Below, piece after piece: positions 24,800 through 36,928 of a stretch of 64,000 bases of DNA (positions are counted from its first letter, which is position 1; every line of letters begins with the position of its first letter). The translations under genes and the position numbers were made by a program. Below the pieces are notes generated by a model. The model did not search any database. It was not told the DNA's origin and saw only the letters and a program-made list of their open reading frames with translations. The stretch comes from Nymphaea colorata (lineage: Eukaryota > Streptophyta > Magnoliopsida > Nymphaeales > Nymphaeaceae): positions 16,478,106-16,542,105 of the forward strand of contig NC_045141.1 in the NCBI RefSeq assembly GCF_008831285.2, in the 5' to 3' direction.

Positions 24800-25005
24800 C
24801 TTGCATGAATGGCAACGAGGAGGGAGAGGTGGAGAATACATGAGCCTACACAGAATAGGGAAGAAAAGAAGGGGTTCCCTTATCCTCTTTTTAGTGGGTA
24901 AAACTGGAAATAAAAAGTAGAAAGGGGCGCCCTTAAAATCAGCCGTTTAATAATAGCAAATCCAACGGCTCCATTTTCATCTGGGAAGTGAGCATCCCGC
25001 ATATA

Positions 25006-25054
<49 letters not shown>

Positions 25055-28000
25055 GTCTCTCTCGCTACTATCATTCGCCTGGAATTCCCTTGCAAATTTT
25101 CCTTTGTTTGTACAAAATTGAGAGAAAACATGTAATACAAATAAATAGTGTCTGCATGACAAGAATTCCAGAATAAACCAATGCTATTTTACTTTTACAC
25201 TTGATCCTTTAAAATTATCCTTCTCTTTCAAAAATCAACTATATTATTACAAAGCCAGCTCTGAATCCAGAAGCACCAAAAGTCTAATTCTTGGATTGCA
25301 ACATATGTATATTGAAAATAATAATTCAATAACTAGCAAATACCTATGTCCTAAGTCACATGTGTACTACAGTATGGTCCACAACCCATGGCATTGCACC
25401 CGTAGCTAAAGTGGGAACTTGGGCACATTTAAGTACTTTTTAGCTCGACGCTGATCCAAAATACTTTATTTTACTTTATTTAATTTTTTCTAACCCAGTT
25501 TTCATTCTGTATTTTAGAGTTATTGTTCATTAACATATAATGTTTGCACTTAGTTATATCACTTGTTATTTAAATGTTGCTTTCATTTTGATTCTTTTGT
25601 GTTATTTTGCATATGTACATATATATCCTGCCATACCCACACCCACATTTTTTAAAGTTATTGTGTCAGTACCCTTATCTCTGTACCCCTACCCGAATCA
25701 TACCTGTACCCATGTGAGACAGCCTATGTCCTATCCTTCCATAATAGTTCTGAACACAAACAAGCAACAAATACATAGTATTGACAATTGACAAGATTGA
25801 ATGATGTAGGGAAAATAAAGCACATATTTTGCTTCTAAGAACATAAACTTAGAACAAATATAACAGATACTAGAACTACAAAGCATGTGTGGAAGAAGCT
25901 TGCTAAAAAAAAAAAAAAAAAAAAAGTCAACCAAAGCTCTTACCATAAAAAACCCAAAATAAACATAAGATGGCGCCATAACTATTCTACAATAAGGCCT
26001 ATCTGACCGAAATGAACTTGCAGCTGCAAGTACCCTTTCTTTTTCTTCATCTGTGATAGCTCTCCTTTGTGAAATAATACCACGTCGAAGGGGGCGTTCA
26101 GCTTGTTCTTTTGATTTTTCTACAGTACCATTTGAACCTGAGACAAGGAAAAGATCTTTCTAGTTCCTCAATGAAATGCTTTCATAGGTAGCTTGCCAAA
26201 AAAAGCAGAAATAATAGCAACAACAAGAATAGATCCTTCCATTTAAGATGACAATAATATAGCAAGACCATTACAGATTAACTAGCATGACATGGCATTT
26301 TATATTTGTCTCCATTTGGCTCCACAAAAAAATGAGAAGTACCTTTCTTATGTTCTGATGCCCAGTATGCTGCTCGCATGTTTTTTCCACTTTCAAATCC
26401 AACCTGACATTCTGTGGGTGGGACATTTCCTTTTGAATTTTTCACATGAAATGCACTTTCTTTCTCACATGCAGATCTATCAAATATCTGAACACTAAAA
26501 TGCATGTTGCCATCATATCTGAAAACTAGAAAATCACCAAATTCTAAGCAATGATCTCTACGAAACCTCTTCCAGCCTTTCCTGAAGATCGTGCCATGAC
26601 AAATTTGCTTTATTTCCACACGCCAGATATTATTACTTGGCCCCTTCAATATGGCGTGATGAGAAGATACATTAATATGTTCTAAAAATGAAGGTGGTAT
26701 CCTCTGCAAAACATAATCACAAATTTTTTATGTGTAAATTCAGTACTCAGAACTTCACATCAACAAATATCACATATACAAAATATAGTTACAACCATAC
26801 ATGTGCAACTTTGCATCGCAAAATTGAGAGTAAAAGAGAAACCTAGGGTGCCATGCTCCAATATTGGGTGCACCACAAAAAAAACCAAATCTCTAGATTA
26901 GATTGAGATTTTGTTTATTGGCCCTATAACAATGTGGAAAATACATATAAATACATAGACTGCTCTGAAACTTAGTGATGCACAAACATTAACACTATTA
27001 TTTGTTGATTGCAATGGATACTGCAAATCCCAATGGCTAAAACAGTACTTCAGGATCTGGAACAGAAGCACATTTATAAATGGAGTTCTATGTCACACAG
27101 CTGCAGGATGGGGTGCATCATAGTTCAAGAAGCATAGGGCGAACATGTGGAGAGTATGTACATATATAATACATATAAACATACACATACATATGTATGT
27201 ATATATGTGTGTATGTGTGTGTGTACGTATGGCATGCATGTATATATATAGCAACAAATAAATAATTTGTTATATGGTTGTCCACAAACAACAAAATTAA
27301 TAATTAACAAGCTCTGCATCGACTCAGGTGCAGCAACTTTCTTGAAGAGTTCTTGACTTCTTGTTAGTAAGATGGAGTTATAGGAGGTTTCCAAATTTAT
27401 GAATCACAGTGACTCAATGAGTCTTTCTCACATGAACCATAAATAACTTCTAAAAGAAACATGTAGGTAAGTTCGATTATAAGAATGGTTACCATCGTCT
27501 TGACTGCAATGAACGTCTTGGGGGTGGGGATAATTCCAGTATTTTAAGATCTAAAAAGTAACCATATCAAATACATATCTAAGCAGAAGTACAGGAGATT
27601 CCCAGGCGTAATTGCAACTTTCAGTGATGAAAAAGAAAATATTTGAAGCCTGTTTATATTAAAATCAGGTTTCAGAAGCCATACCAAAACACTTTACTGC
27701 TGATGCGGAATCAGCCTACTTGACATGCACGAGATATGCACAATATACATGGTAGTAAATGTGTAGTGAAACAATTTAGAGACCAAGTCACAGAAATATG
27801 TAAACATTTCACTCTTTCAGGAAAGGATCTGCAGAATTCATCTGAGAATGCACTAAGAATGAGGTCGTTTCTCCTCACTGCAGCCCCTGGAAAGACTAGT
27901 ATTTGTGATGGTCTTACAGTCACAGCTAGCAATTGCACCAACCACTATCAAGTATGAGCTCAATATCAAAAAAAGCTTCCTAAGAAAAAGAAATTTAACT

Positions 28001-29309
28001 AAAGAAAATAGGAAAAAGTAACCAGTTTGACTTGCTTATATACAAGGTGAAATTCCAATCTATTGCTCACAAGGGCTCCACTCATCTGGTAAGCCAACTT
28101 GTGAATATCAGACGAGTGATGGGCTGTCATGAGTTCAAAATGGGGGTTTCTCTACCACAAGGACAAGGCTGAGCACATTCCTCGTAGAAGGAGTGCTTGC
28201 AAGGGTTTTTTCAACTAGAGACTAGTCAATATGCAGGGAGAGATTGCCTTGACCTAACAAAACGTTCAGACACATTTTTAAGAAATTCTAAATTAGCGAT
28301 GGATCACATGGTCATAACTTCACGAAGAAATTAAAAAACTGAACTCTTATAACATATTTAAGCATTTATGCATCTAGACCAAAAAGCTGGGTGGACCGGG
28401 GCTTCAAGAGTCTCATTTTTTTGCGCAAGCCAAAGCTTACAAAATTAGAAAGGTGCATCTAGAAGGTTTTAGCACTGCTCCCAAGAGGGTTCAGGTACCC
28501 ATTTTCTCTTTGAAAGCTTAGGAAAAAATGTATATCTGCAACTTCATAAGTTCTTTACGAAGCAAATCTAGTTCTAGTACCACACAAATGCATGCTCCAA
28601 AAAAAAAAAAAGACTCCTCTATCGAAGCATGATCTGTCATTTCCCCAAAGAGATGTCCACGGGAAAAGGGTTGCAAGAAAACTCCTTCGACACAACCACA
28701 GAGAACCCAAGACCACCCCGTCTTGTTTAGTCACTGTTAAACCAAGCTTTCATCTTGGCCGATAAACATACCAAGCCAAATAAGTAGAGAGAAAAATTGC
28801 AAACTAGTGATCAGAAGGTACAAGTAGCTGCAGCATGCAATTGCTTTTTAGTCCCAAACAAGAAAGTGGCAGTTGCTAAAGGAGAATGAAACTTTTACTC
28901 AACCAGCACATTCGGCAAATCAAGAATCTATCAAAATCAAATCTATTTGAAGATTAAATATCCGGACCATAACAGATACCTTCTCTAGGCCCCCAAAGAC
29001 GACGTCCCCTACCCAATCAACACTCAAATCCAGAGAAAAAATATGCCATGAGCAATGCATGAACTTTCAAGGTTATTTTGTAGCTCTTCAAACAGAAAAC
29101 AAATGGTAAAATGTGTATGGCAGGATTTTGCAAAAAATAAGAGAGAGAGATAGAGAGAAAGAGATGCTAACGAGTCGCTTAGCAGAGCCATTTGTCATGA
29201 TCTTGAAGAAATGAGGCTTGTCTTCCCTGCATTCTTCACAGAAGCGAGCCTGCATCTCCTCCGAGTCCACAGACGAATCACCATGATCATCACCTGGCGG
29301 CATCGGCAT
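22073..29309 (-). CDS. REM/VRN1-like B3 gene 4, intact, with very long introns
   Basis: Minus-strand exons are 29172-29309, 26343-26703, 25944-26137 and 22073-22363. Phases match (0, 1, 0) and give 327 residues. I chose the ATG at 29309 (MPMPPGDDHGD); an in-frame upstream ATG at 29402 lacks family resemblance. Exon 1 carries FCEECREDKPHFFKIM, the C-x-x-C leader plus first B3 strand; its donor CTC|GTTAGC is weak. B3-1 shows RIPPSFLEHINV, RKGWKRFRRDHCL, GDFLVFRYDGNM and FDRSACEKE. The linker shows ERVLAAASSFRSDRPYCRIVM. B3-2 shows HLPTKFRNYL, SGGWVKFTLHHNI, GDVCIFELIKEK and HIFRVVEE. Introns 1 and 3 are about 2.5 and 3.6 kb, far longer than in the sister genes. They are filled with AT, GA and TC microsatellites and repeat copies. 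A nuclear regulator role is inferred from family. Confidence 0.85.
23422..23460. repeat. (AT)n microsatellite, intron 3 of B3 gene 4
   Basis: Uninterrupted AT dinucleotides, preceded by imperfect AT-rich palindromic sequence from about 23386. Confidence 0.95.
23852..23899. repeat. (AT)n microsatellite, intron 3 of B3 gene 4
   Basis: About 24 AT units, directly followed by the foldback at 23911-23999. Confidence 0.95.
23911..23999. repeat. Imperfect hairpin (MITE- or miRNA-like foldback)
   Basis: AGATGTCTCTCACATGCAGC (23927 on) pairs with GGCTGCATGTATGGGACATC (ending 23982) across a 13-base loop, about 22 paired positions with 4 mismatches. A weaker outer stem (GGCCATCTGG against the CAGATAGCC side) extends it. 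It lies in intron 3 of B3 gene 4, next to the AT microsatellite and to one copy of the inverted intronic repeat. Confidence 0.6.
24016..24225 (+). mobile_element. Intronic repeat, copy A (inverted relative to copy B)
   Basis: The segment GGTATATGTGGAATGCTTAC, then TTCCCCGATGAGAATG, CCGTTGGATTTG, GGCTGACTTTAAGGGTGCCC and a terminal TC run is matched on the opposite strand by 24752-25010. It encodes nothing. A non-autonomous transposon is the likeliest source, but its termini are unclear. Confidence 0.55.
24752..25010 (-). mobile_element. Intronic repeat, copy B
   Basis: Read on the minus strand it begins after the GA/TC tract with TATGCGGGATGCTCACTTCC, continues AGATGAAAATGGAGCCGTTG and GGCTGATTTTAAGGGCGCCC, and ends in a TC run, paralleling copy A. 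The two copies face each other about 0.5 kb apart within intron 3 of B3 gene 4. Both ends are GA/TC microsatellites (24751-24793 and 25008-25048). Confidence 0.55.
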
Positions 29310-32300
29310 CCTCCCCAGCCCCACAACAAGAGAACGATGTAGCAGGGCTTCTACTCTTCCCCCTAAGGATATATGATGGACCAACAACAACAAGTGCACC
29401 AAGCGAGTTCACCAGGCTTTGCAAAAGAACCTCACCTCCCGCTCTCCTTCCCAACTTTAAGGCCTAAGACTTACCGTGGACAAGCGCCGAGACTAGCGAG
29501 CTCGGGCTCCTTGTCGCGCTGACAATTAACAAGACAGATACGCCCGCGAGGTGAGATAGGCTAAGGATAATCCAGGAGCACGGCGAGGGACAGGCCGTGC
29601 ACCAATTTATGTTAAATTTCTTCAATAAAAGTAGTAGAAAAATAACCAAAAAATAGTTTTCGCTATGCCATAACCTCCTATTCGTGACAGATTATCCCGC
29701 TATATAAATGTTCAAACAAATACCTTTTTATCCAAGATTTTCTTTTTGCGATTATACAGGCTTTAATCCTTAAAATTAAAAAAAAAGGGCCACGAAAATG
29801 ATTCTGGGTTAAGCATTCTTTAAGCAAAAGCACACGGCGGCAAATCTTGGCAGGAAAATCCAAGTTTTCAAACACGCCATGAATATATTCTTGCAAATGG
29901 ATGGAACATGACAAAAAGTTACTGAGCTTTCTTTTCTGTCCGTACTACCAGTTGGACTCGATGTACATAATGTTGCAGGGCCTGCTCACATTCATCTCAC
30001 CGTTTTTTGGAAAAAGAAAAAACCTTTACTTCCTTTTGAACACCGCCGGAAAGAAGATGATGTTTCTTCTTAAAATGTTAGGGTCACAGGGAACTGCAGA
30101 TTGCACTGAGATTTCACTTTTATAGATGGCCCAAAAGTTTTACCTTTGTAGGTTTCTATACCCATTACTTTACCGTTGTCCTTCGAAAGCGTTTTTACTT
30201 TAAAAGAGGAAAATTCTTGTTCATAATAATTAGATATTAACTAACTTTACACTTCAAATAAATCCCATTAGGGCGATGTCTTACCATGGGTAAAGAGAAC
30301 TATGGCATTTATGAAGAGTTATTACTCTTGTAAAATAACTTAAATTTGAGCAATTTTGAGTGGCGACTTGTTTAGTGGACATCATGTCATTGTGAAAATT
30401 GTTAACAAGGAAATCAATTTTGATCAAGCTTGCCCACGCTTAAGCCTTTATGGCATTTAAGACAGAACAAGAAAAAACTGGAGATTTAAGGAGTGTTTGA
30501 TGGCATTCTATTTAAGAACAGTGGATTTAAAATCAGACCCTTTCTCCTCTTATTTTATATCTTACATTTGTTTCAATGCAAAGAAGTAAAATAGGAATCT
30601 TAAATATGAACCTTATGTCAGATTCTTAATTAGTTTGATGCACCATAACTTTTATCACAGATCCTTTGTCATATCAATAAAAAAAAATTCATGGTTTTCA
30701 AACCCGAAGTAATTAAATGCGCCATTATAGTTGTCAGTCGTATACCACCTGATGTAGGGGCTGCTACAGCACAGTTTTCAAGACACTCAAGCGTCTCATT
30801 AAATATACATTCCTTGTTCCAGAAATATAAAAAATATAGAAAACAGGTGGGAGAACAAAGAAATTCTTAAATTTAATTTATCTGGTTAAGTCTAGCATAT
30901 TCAAAGCTGAACGTGTTTTTGTTACCTCTTCAGGAGCTGTAAAATCTTAACATGGAAAAGAAACTTCTTGACAAAGGGATGCATAAGGAGAGCCTTGTAT
31001 TAGAGAGCTTTTAAGAAGACAGAATTGATCTTCTGTCTCCATTTTTAGGATGAGTGTCTTTGTAAAATTCTTTTCTACGCCTTCTGAAGTTCTGATATTA
31101 ATTTGTCATTCGTGCAGGTGAGAGCTCGCCTTGAAACAGTGTAGTCCTTTTCATCCAGCAATAACTAGAAAGCTCTCTTGTTCTTTTCCTTTAACGGCTA
31201 TAAAGTCTGAGTTTATAATATAGCATTTATATGTGGTTGGTATGGAGACATAGTAGTGCCCATGAAAATCAAGTTGATGCCAAGAAAATTTGGCCACCCA
31301 CAACTCAGAGGCTCGAGCTGGCTTGTAACAACCTGACTCATTCCTATGTTTGAGCTCTTGGTTTAATAGTTTCGGCTCTAGCCTCAAAAATCTCATCAAT
31401 TACTAATTTTTTAAGTCCTTGAAGATTTTTCACAATCTTTAAATACTAAACTTTTGGAGCGTTACATGTCTACTCTTAGACACACACACCAGTGTTCGAC
31501 CCTTCACTTCCTACACCAGTGTTCGACCCTTCACTTCCTTTACATGTAGTTGCAAGATATGATCGAGGGTTGAAAGTTGTTGGAAAGAAAGATCGTTCAT
31601 CATTCATGCTTTACTAAAAAACATTTTGTGTGACTTGAAACAATCATCATAACAACAGTACAATACACTTAAACAATTAGGATACTTGTGCAGGAGAAAA
31701 GGCTTTTACATAGTTTTTTAATCACTCTGTGATATATGAGAATGGCATGTTAATGCTTTAAATATTTAGAGAGAGGGTGACTTGAACCAAGAACTGTAAA
31801 AGAGACTTCAAGAACATACTTCATTATTTTTGTACATGTAATTAAATCTTACGTTTCTTCATCAAAATAAATATACAATTCACGCACTACAAAAAGAGTT
31901 TCGGTGCTTGTATTTTTCGTCCAACCCTAATCTTCATTAAACTTTTAATATGAAGAAGGATTTAAAGTTCCTTTTTTTTTTGTTTCCTTTTATACTAAGC
32001 AGCCGAAGTTTTGGACGGAAGGGTGAATGAGCTTCAAGAATCAAAACTCGAAATGAAGTAAATTTATTAAAATATAGGTATCATTATGGAGAAAACTAAA
32101 AAGCGACACTTTGGTGTGAAAGTCCTCTCCCCTAATGCATCAAGCGTCAACAGGACCCGAACGAGTTTGACTCTGCGGATGCCAACGACAGAATCCATTA
32201 GCTTTTCGGGGAAGTTTTCGCCACCACCATTAATCCACCATGGATTTCGTCTGACCATGAAGAAGAAATGGTGCATTAAGAAGAGAAAGAGAGAGTGAGG

Positions 32301-32376
32301 GGGAGAGAGAGAGAGAGAGAGAAGCGGGTGGTGGGGGCACTGCACACCGCTTCGTGACAATCACTCAAAGGTGAAG
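29310..32376. other. Divergent intergenic region between B3 genes 4 and 5
   Basis: The flanking genes point away from each other, so both promoters lie here. I recognise no gene. A 27-base tandem doublet containing CCAGTGTTCGACCCTTCACT is at 31489-31541. A GA tract at 32302-32322 lies 55-75 bases before the ATG of B3 gene 5, probably in its 5' UTR or core promoter. Confidence 0.5.
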
Positions 32377-35200
32377 ATGAAACGCAAGGGCGGCCCTTCC
32401 TCCTCTTCTCCCTCTGCTTCTTCTTCTTCCGTCTTATTGGTGGAACCAGAGGAGAGGAAGAACTGGTCCGAGAATCCGAAAACCAGAAGCTGGGGTATGG
32501 GAGTTCAACGTCGTCTAGCAGACGCTGACAAGAGACAGCTGTGCAGGGAATGCTTGTGGAAGAATCCCCACTTCTTCAAAGTGTTGATTGGAGCTTTCCG
32601 CGAGAGATTGGTGATGGCCTTTTCTTCTTCTTTCGTCATCTTTCGTCTTCTTTCGACGTTCTCACTCTCACTCCCCACCTCCTCCTTTCTTCATTGCTTC
32701 CTCTTGTTTTCGTTTCCCCTTAACCTTCCTTCTGCTCAATAGTTTCTTCTTAAAATATTATATACTAATTTGGTTTAGGATTGTTGTCTTTACGACACGG
32801 ATAAGTAGGTTTTCCTTTTTCCTCTATGTCGTTTAATTGTCAACAAACATACTAACAGAGTAATGGTTTATCTATATTGCAGATAGCTTACAGTTCACTG
32901 ATTTCTTTAACCTGTGCTATGATTAGGGAATCATAGCACTGCTTAAAGAAAACATAGCACTAGCATAAATCATAGATCTAGATAGACGAATCATGTAATT
33001 TCTTTATGTGGTCATTAACCGCTCAATCGTTGAGTTATTTCTCTAAGCAATAGCATCGTCATTCGTCTAAGTTCAGGTCCCTTCAGGCGATTCTTTATAT
33101 AATAGTATCATAACAAGGCTCAAACAATATATATATTAATCCACCTATATACCAAATGCCCCTAAAAAACGTTTCAATATTGAATATCCATCTAGATAAG
33201 AACCTTAATCACTTACTCTGCGCTGCCACCTAGTAAGTCTGCTGTGCATTGTGGAGATTGAGATATGCCTCGTGCTTGTGACGGAAGATGATCTCTGCAA
33301 TCATGTATTCCTGTCTGGAGGATAATCGTCTTTATTGTTGCTTCGAGGTTGAGCAAGTGAGCCATGTAACTTATTTGAGTAACACCAAATGAATGCAATA
33401 CATATACTGTAGATAAGCAGATCAACAAGCAACAGCCAGACAGTCATGGTGCTGAAATCTGCTATATAAAATGCTGAAGTTTTGTCTCCTCCTTTTACAG
33501 AGGCTGCTTGATCCCCATCCTCTTAGTTTTTGGCATTGTAACAACTAACAAGATGGCAGGTATCGTTCCAAGTCTTAAGTTGTTCAGTTCTTCGATGCTC
33601 GACTTTACCTTGATGGCAAGATTATCAGATGAATTTCTTTTGATTCCTCGTCTTCAAGAGGTTGGCAGAACAACAGGTGAATGTTCCTTACTGAAACGTG
33701 GCTTTTGGAGATTTACAAGTTTGAATGGAGGAGACCATGATGTATCACAAATGCTGGAGCTATTCTTTAGAATTAATGAATATTTATCCATTCTTTGCTA
33801 AAATGACTGCTTCACGACAACTGACAGCTAGTCTTATTTCCCATTCTTTTGTGATTTCTTAACGTTACATAATTTTTCTGGGAGCAGGATGCTGCTAGAC
33901 CACCTGTTTTGATCTCTTCAACATTAGTGAACATTCATCCATTCTTTCTTGAGATAACTGCTTGGCAACTGGATAACTGGTCTTGTTTCCCATTTTTAAT
34001 TATTTCAATGTTTTACATAATTTTTCTAGGGGAGAGAATACTGCTAATTAAGCCACATCTCTATTTATTCGTGTTTCTCTCTCTTTTGTTTAATCTGCAC
34101 CTGTTCTTCATGCTTAACATAAAGCTTCAACCAACAACCTATGAATGATCCAGTCCATGGATTTGTATTCTTTCCATGGGGAAGGAATGGATTGAATATT
34201 TCTTATGGCTTTTTATTATGTTCTAGTATTCATGGTCTTGCGGTTATCTTGGATCATGCAATGCATAAAGGATGTGGAGATGCTGGATTTTGTGAAGATG
34301 AATTAGTTTGTTGTCTTCCATTATGCAATCTTACTCACCAGTTATTTGCTGGCAGACACTTCCACCGGCATTTCTGAAACAACTAATGGTTGGGGAATCT
34401 GGAGCAGCTGTTGTCAAAGACCAGTCCAATAGGTGTTGGGATTTTGAATTGTTGAGGAGGGATAATGGTATGATATTTAGCAAGGGATGGAAGCAATTTG
34501 TTGTGGAGAATGACTTAGAAACAGGGGACTTTTTGGTTTTCCGATATGATGGAGACTTACACTTTACAGTCACTATCTTTGACAAAAGCTCATGTGAGAA
34601 GTTCACGGAAAAAAGGTGCCCAAGAATCAAAGCACAGGATGCAGCATCATCTTCATTCAAGACCACTAATCCATCATTCAAGATAGTGATGACGAATCGC
34701 CGTTATTCTCTGGTAACGTTCACTACAGTAACTCAGAGATGGCCTTCCTCCTTCATAATTTGGCCCTTGCATCTTTTATATGGAGAACTTTTGGAGTTGC
34801 TGTCTTACATTCACAGTTTATCGTTGAATGTTCCCTACAAATTTTTATTGACCTTTTTTCCTCTCATGATCAAATGATTCTGACCAACGGGTGCTAACCC
34901 CTCTTGTTTTCTCAGTATATTCCTGGTGGTTTTCCAGTGGCAAATTTGCCAAAGGAATCATGTTGGGTGACGCTTGAAGATTCGGTTGGTCGTCAGTGGT
35001 TTGTTAAATACATGAAGACCGTGCTCTCCCGTAATGGCCGAGATCATGTGCAAAGATCACTAAGTGCTGGTTGGCGCAAATTTTCTGTTGAAAGTTGCTT
35101 GAAGAAGGGAGATGTGTTAGTTTTTGAGCTTATAAGAGAAAATAATGTATTCAAAGTCCATGTTTTTCCAGACGAGAAGAATCAACGTCTTTTATGCTAA
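32377..35200 (+). CDS. REM/VRN1-like B3 gene 5, intact
   Basis: Exons 32377-32610, 34356-34712 and 34916-35200 join in phase 0 to 291 residues. The start is the first ATG of the frame, MKRKGGPSSSS, opening a Ser-rich, basic leader longer than in the other copies. Exon 1 continues LCRECLWKNPHFFKVLIGAF. B3-1: TLPPAFLKQLM, SKGWKQFVVENDL, GDFLVFRYDGDL and FDKSSCEKF. Here the linker is fused to the B3-1 exon (AASSSFKTTNPSFKIVM), so this gene has three exons rather than four. B3-2: YIPGGFPVANL, SAGWRKFSVESCL, GDVLVFEL. Donors are TTG|GTGATG and CTG|GTAACG; acceptors are TGGCAG and TCTCAG. Intron 1 is 1.7 kb and has its own internal duplication. The pseudogenes at 37-38 and 41-43 kb look closest to this copy. 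DNA binding is inferred from family. Confidence 0.9.
33800..34065 (+). repeat. Diverged tandem duplication in intron 1 of B3 gene 5
   Basis: The block 33800-33905 (ACTGCTT, CAACTG, TTTCCCATT, TTACATAATTTTTCT and GCTGCTA motifs) recurs in the same order at 33955-34065 with about one difference every five to six bases. Confidence 0.55.
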
Positions 35201-36928
35201 GCTCAAACACAACGGTAATGAAGCATCAATACCGTATCGTTATCTAAAGTGCTATTAGTTAAAACATATGAATATATCAATAGAACAGTGCCGATGAATA
35301 TGTCAAATGTTATTTAAGTGATTCGCTTTCTTTTGTAAAGTTTAACCATCTATGCATGCGTTTCGTGGGAGGGAACAGGTATTAATGACAAAGGAAGGCA
35401 ATATACTGAAGGAGTGCCTCTCTGCAGTAAAGAGAGAATTGCAGAATGATACCATGACGACATCACTGGCGGCATTTTGATCGTTACCAACAACATGAAC
35501 TGGAGGAGAAGTCAAAAATCAAGGCCAACCTAATCTGCCAAATCTAGGCGCTGAGCTTCAAATGGAGATTTTGGTAGGCAATGATGATCCTCATTGAAAA
35601 TTTTGGTCTAGCGTTAACAGAATGGTGTACAAAGGATGGTATTTGAATCTGTATAGATCACCTTTTTGGGATCCTTTTTTTTTTTTTTTCTGTGCATGAA
35701 TTTTGTTGATAAATAAAATGATGATGGGGGTCCTGCTCCCCCAGCAACCTCTTTCCTGACACTATTTGTATTCCTGGCTACTCTACCAGCAGCACCAGAG
35801 CACCCTGATATCCTGGCTCTGCGTGCATTATTCGATATCAAAGTCATGGTGGATGGAGACTTCAAAAATCAACCTCAGATTGGAATCTTAGGTTGCAGCA
35901 TGCTACTTCTAGCTATGCACGTCTCATGTTGAAGCTGAAAAATCAAATTCTTGTGGGTGGGATTTTATGTACATTTCAATGTTTTTTCATTTTTTTTTGT
36001 TTTCATGATGAAAATACATTTTTTTTGTCAGAAGTGTTCGAGTGGTATTCATTTATCGCGCCTGTCGAGCTCACCCGCATGCCATCAAAAAAGTCTCTCC
36101 GTGTTGTTTTCTTTTTCTGCCTTTGTTAGCTGCATGGACATCTTGTCCCCGTGATAACTGAATTCCCATTTCGTTGGTATTACTGGCTTCGGTTAGCTTA
36201 AGGTATGAATCACGAGGAGAGATTATAAGATATTCCTTTTTCTTTCCTTCACTAACCGCCCAAGTTAGGACCGAGTGAGCCAGGAATTTGGAAAACTTGG
36301 AAGGAAGCAGTAATCTAAAAAATAACAAACAATCGACAATTACCAAAAGGTTTCAAAAATATTCTAAGGATGGGATCGCCACTGCCTTGTGGGTACCCAA
36401 TTCCACGACTGAAAAAAAGGTGTTATCCTAGCTGCCATCAACGGCACCTAATCGAGCTCGACATGTCAATTTCCGTGTAGCCAACAAAAGAATCTCTTGC
36501 TTTTCTCAGTTTCCATACCACCATCATGGACAAATGGCGGTATACTCCGTACACCTGCCGACGAAAGGTATTCGCCGGATAAAGAGGAAGGAATGGTCCT
36601 GTAGTCAAACGGTAGTGGGTCATCATCACTATCATGGGATTAACGGCGGTACACCGCACACCTGCTGAGCGAAAGCTACTCGATGACAAAAAATGAACAC
36701 TTCGCGCGCCGATTCTTCTTTCGGTCATATCATTATCATCCACCGTACACCTGCTGAGCGAAAGCTACTCGACGGCAAAAAAATGAACAGTTGTACGCGC
36801 GGCATTCTTTTTTTCTTCCCCTCCTTCTCCTCTTCTTCACCCCACCCCAGCGGACATGAGAGACAGTTGGTCGGAAAAGGCGAGGGTGACCAAAAAGGTG
36901 AGGGTAAGAAGGTGAAAAACGATAGTTC
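35201..36928. other. Intergenic between B3 gene 5 and pseudogene 6
   Basis: No gene recognised. The first part is the 3' flank of B3 gene 5. Near 36530-36820 is a set of tandem promoter-like modules, listed separately. A poly-T of about 14 bases is at 35675-35689. Confidence 0.5.
36648..36817 (+). repeat. Tandem ~90-bp modules upstream of B3 pseudogene 6
   Basis: CACCTGCTGAGCGAAAGCTA followed by CTCGA, an A-run, ATGAACA and a CGCGC-type stretch occurs at about 36648-36723 and again at 36739-36817. A more diverged relative (TACACCTGCCGACGAAAGGT) is at about 36535-36590. The spacing and position suggest duplicated 5' UTR or promoter pieces. Confidence 0.7.
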
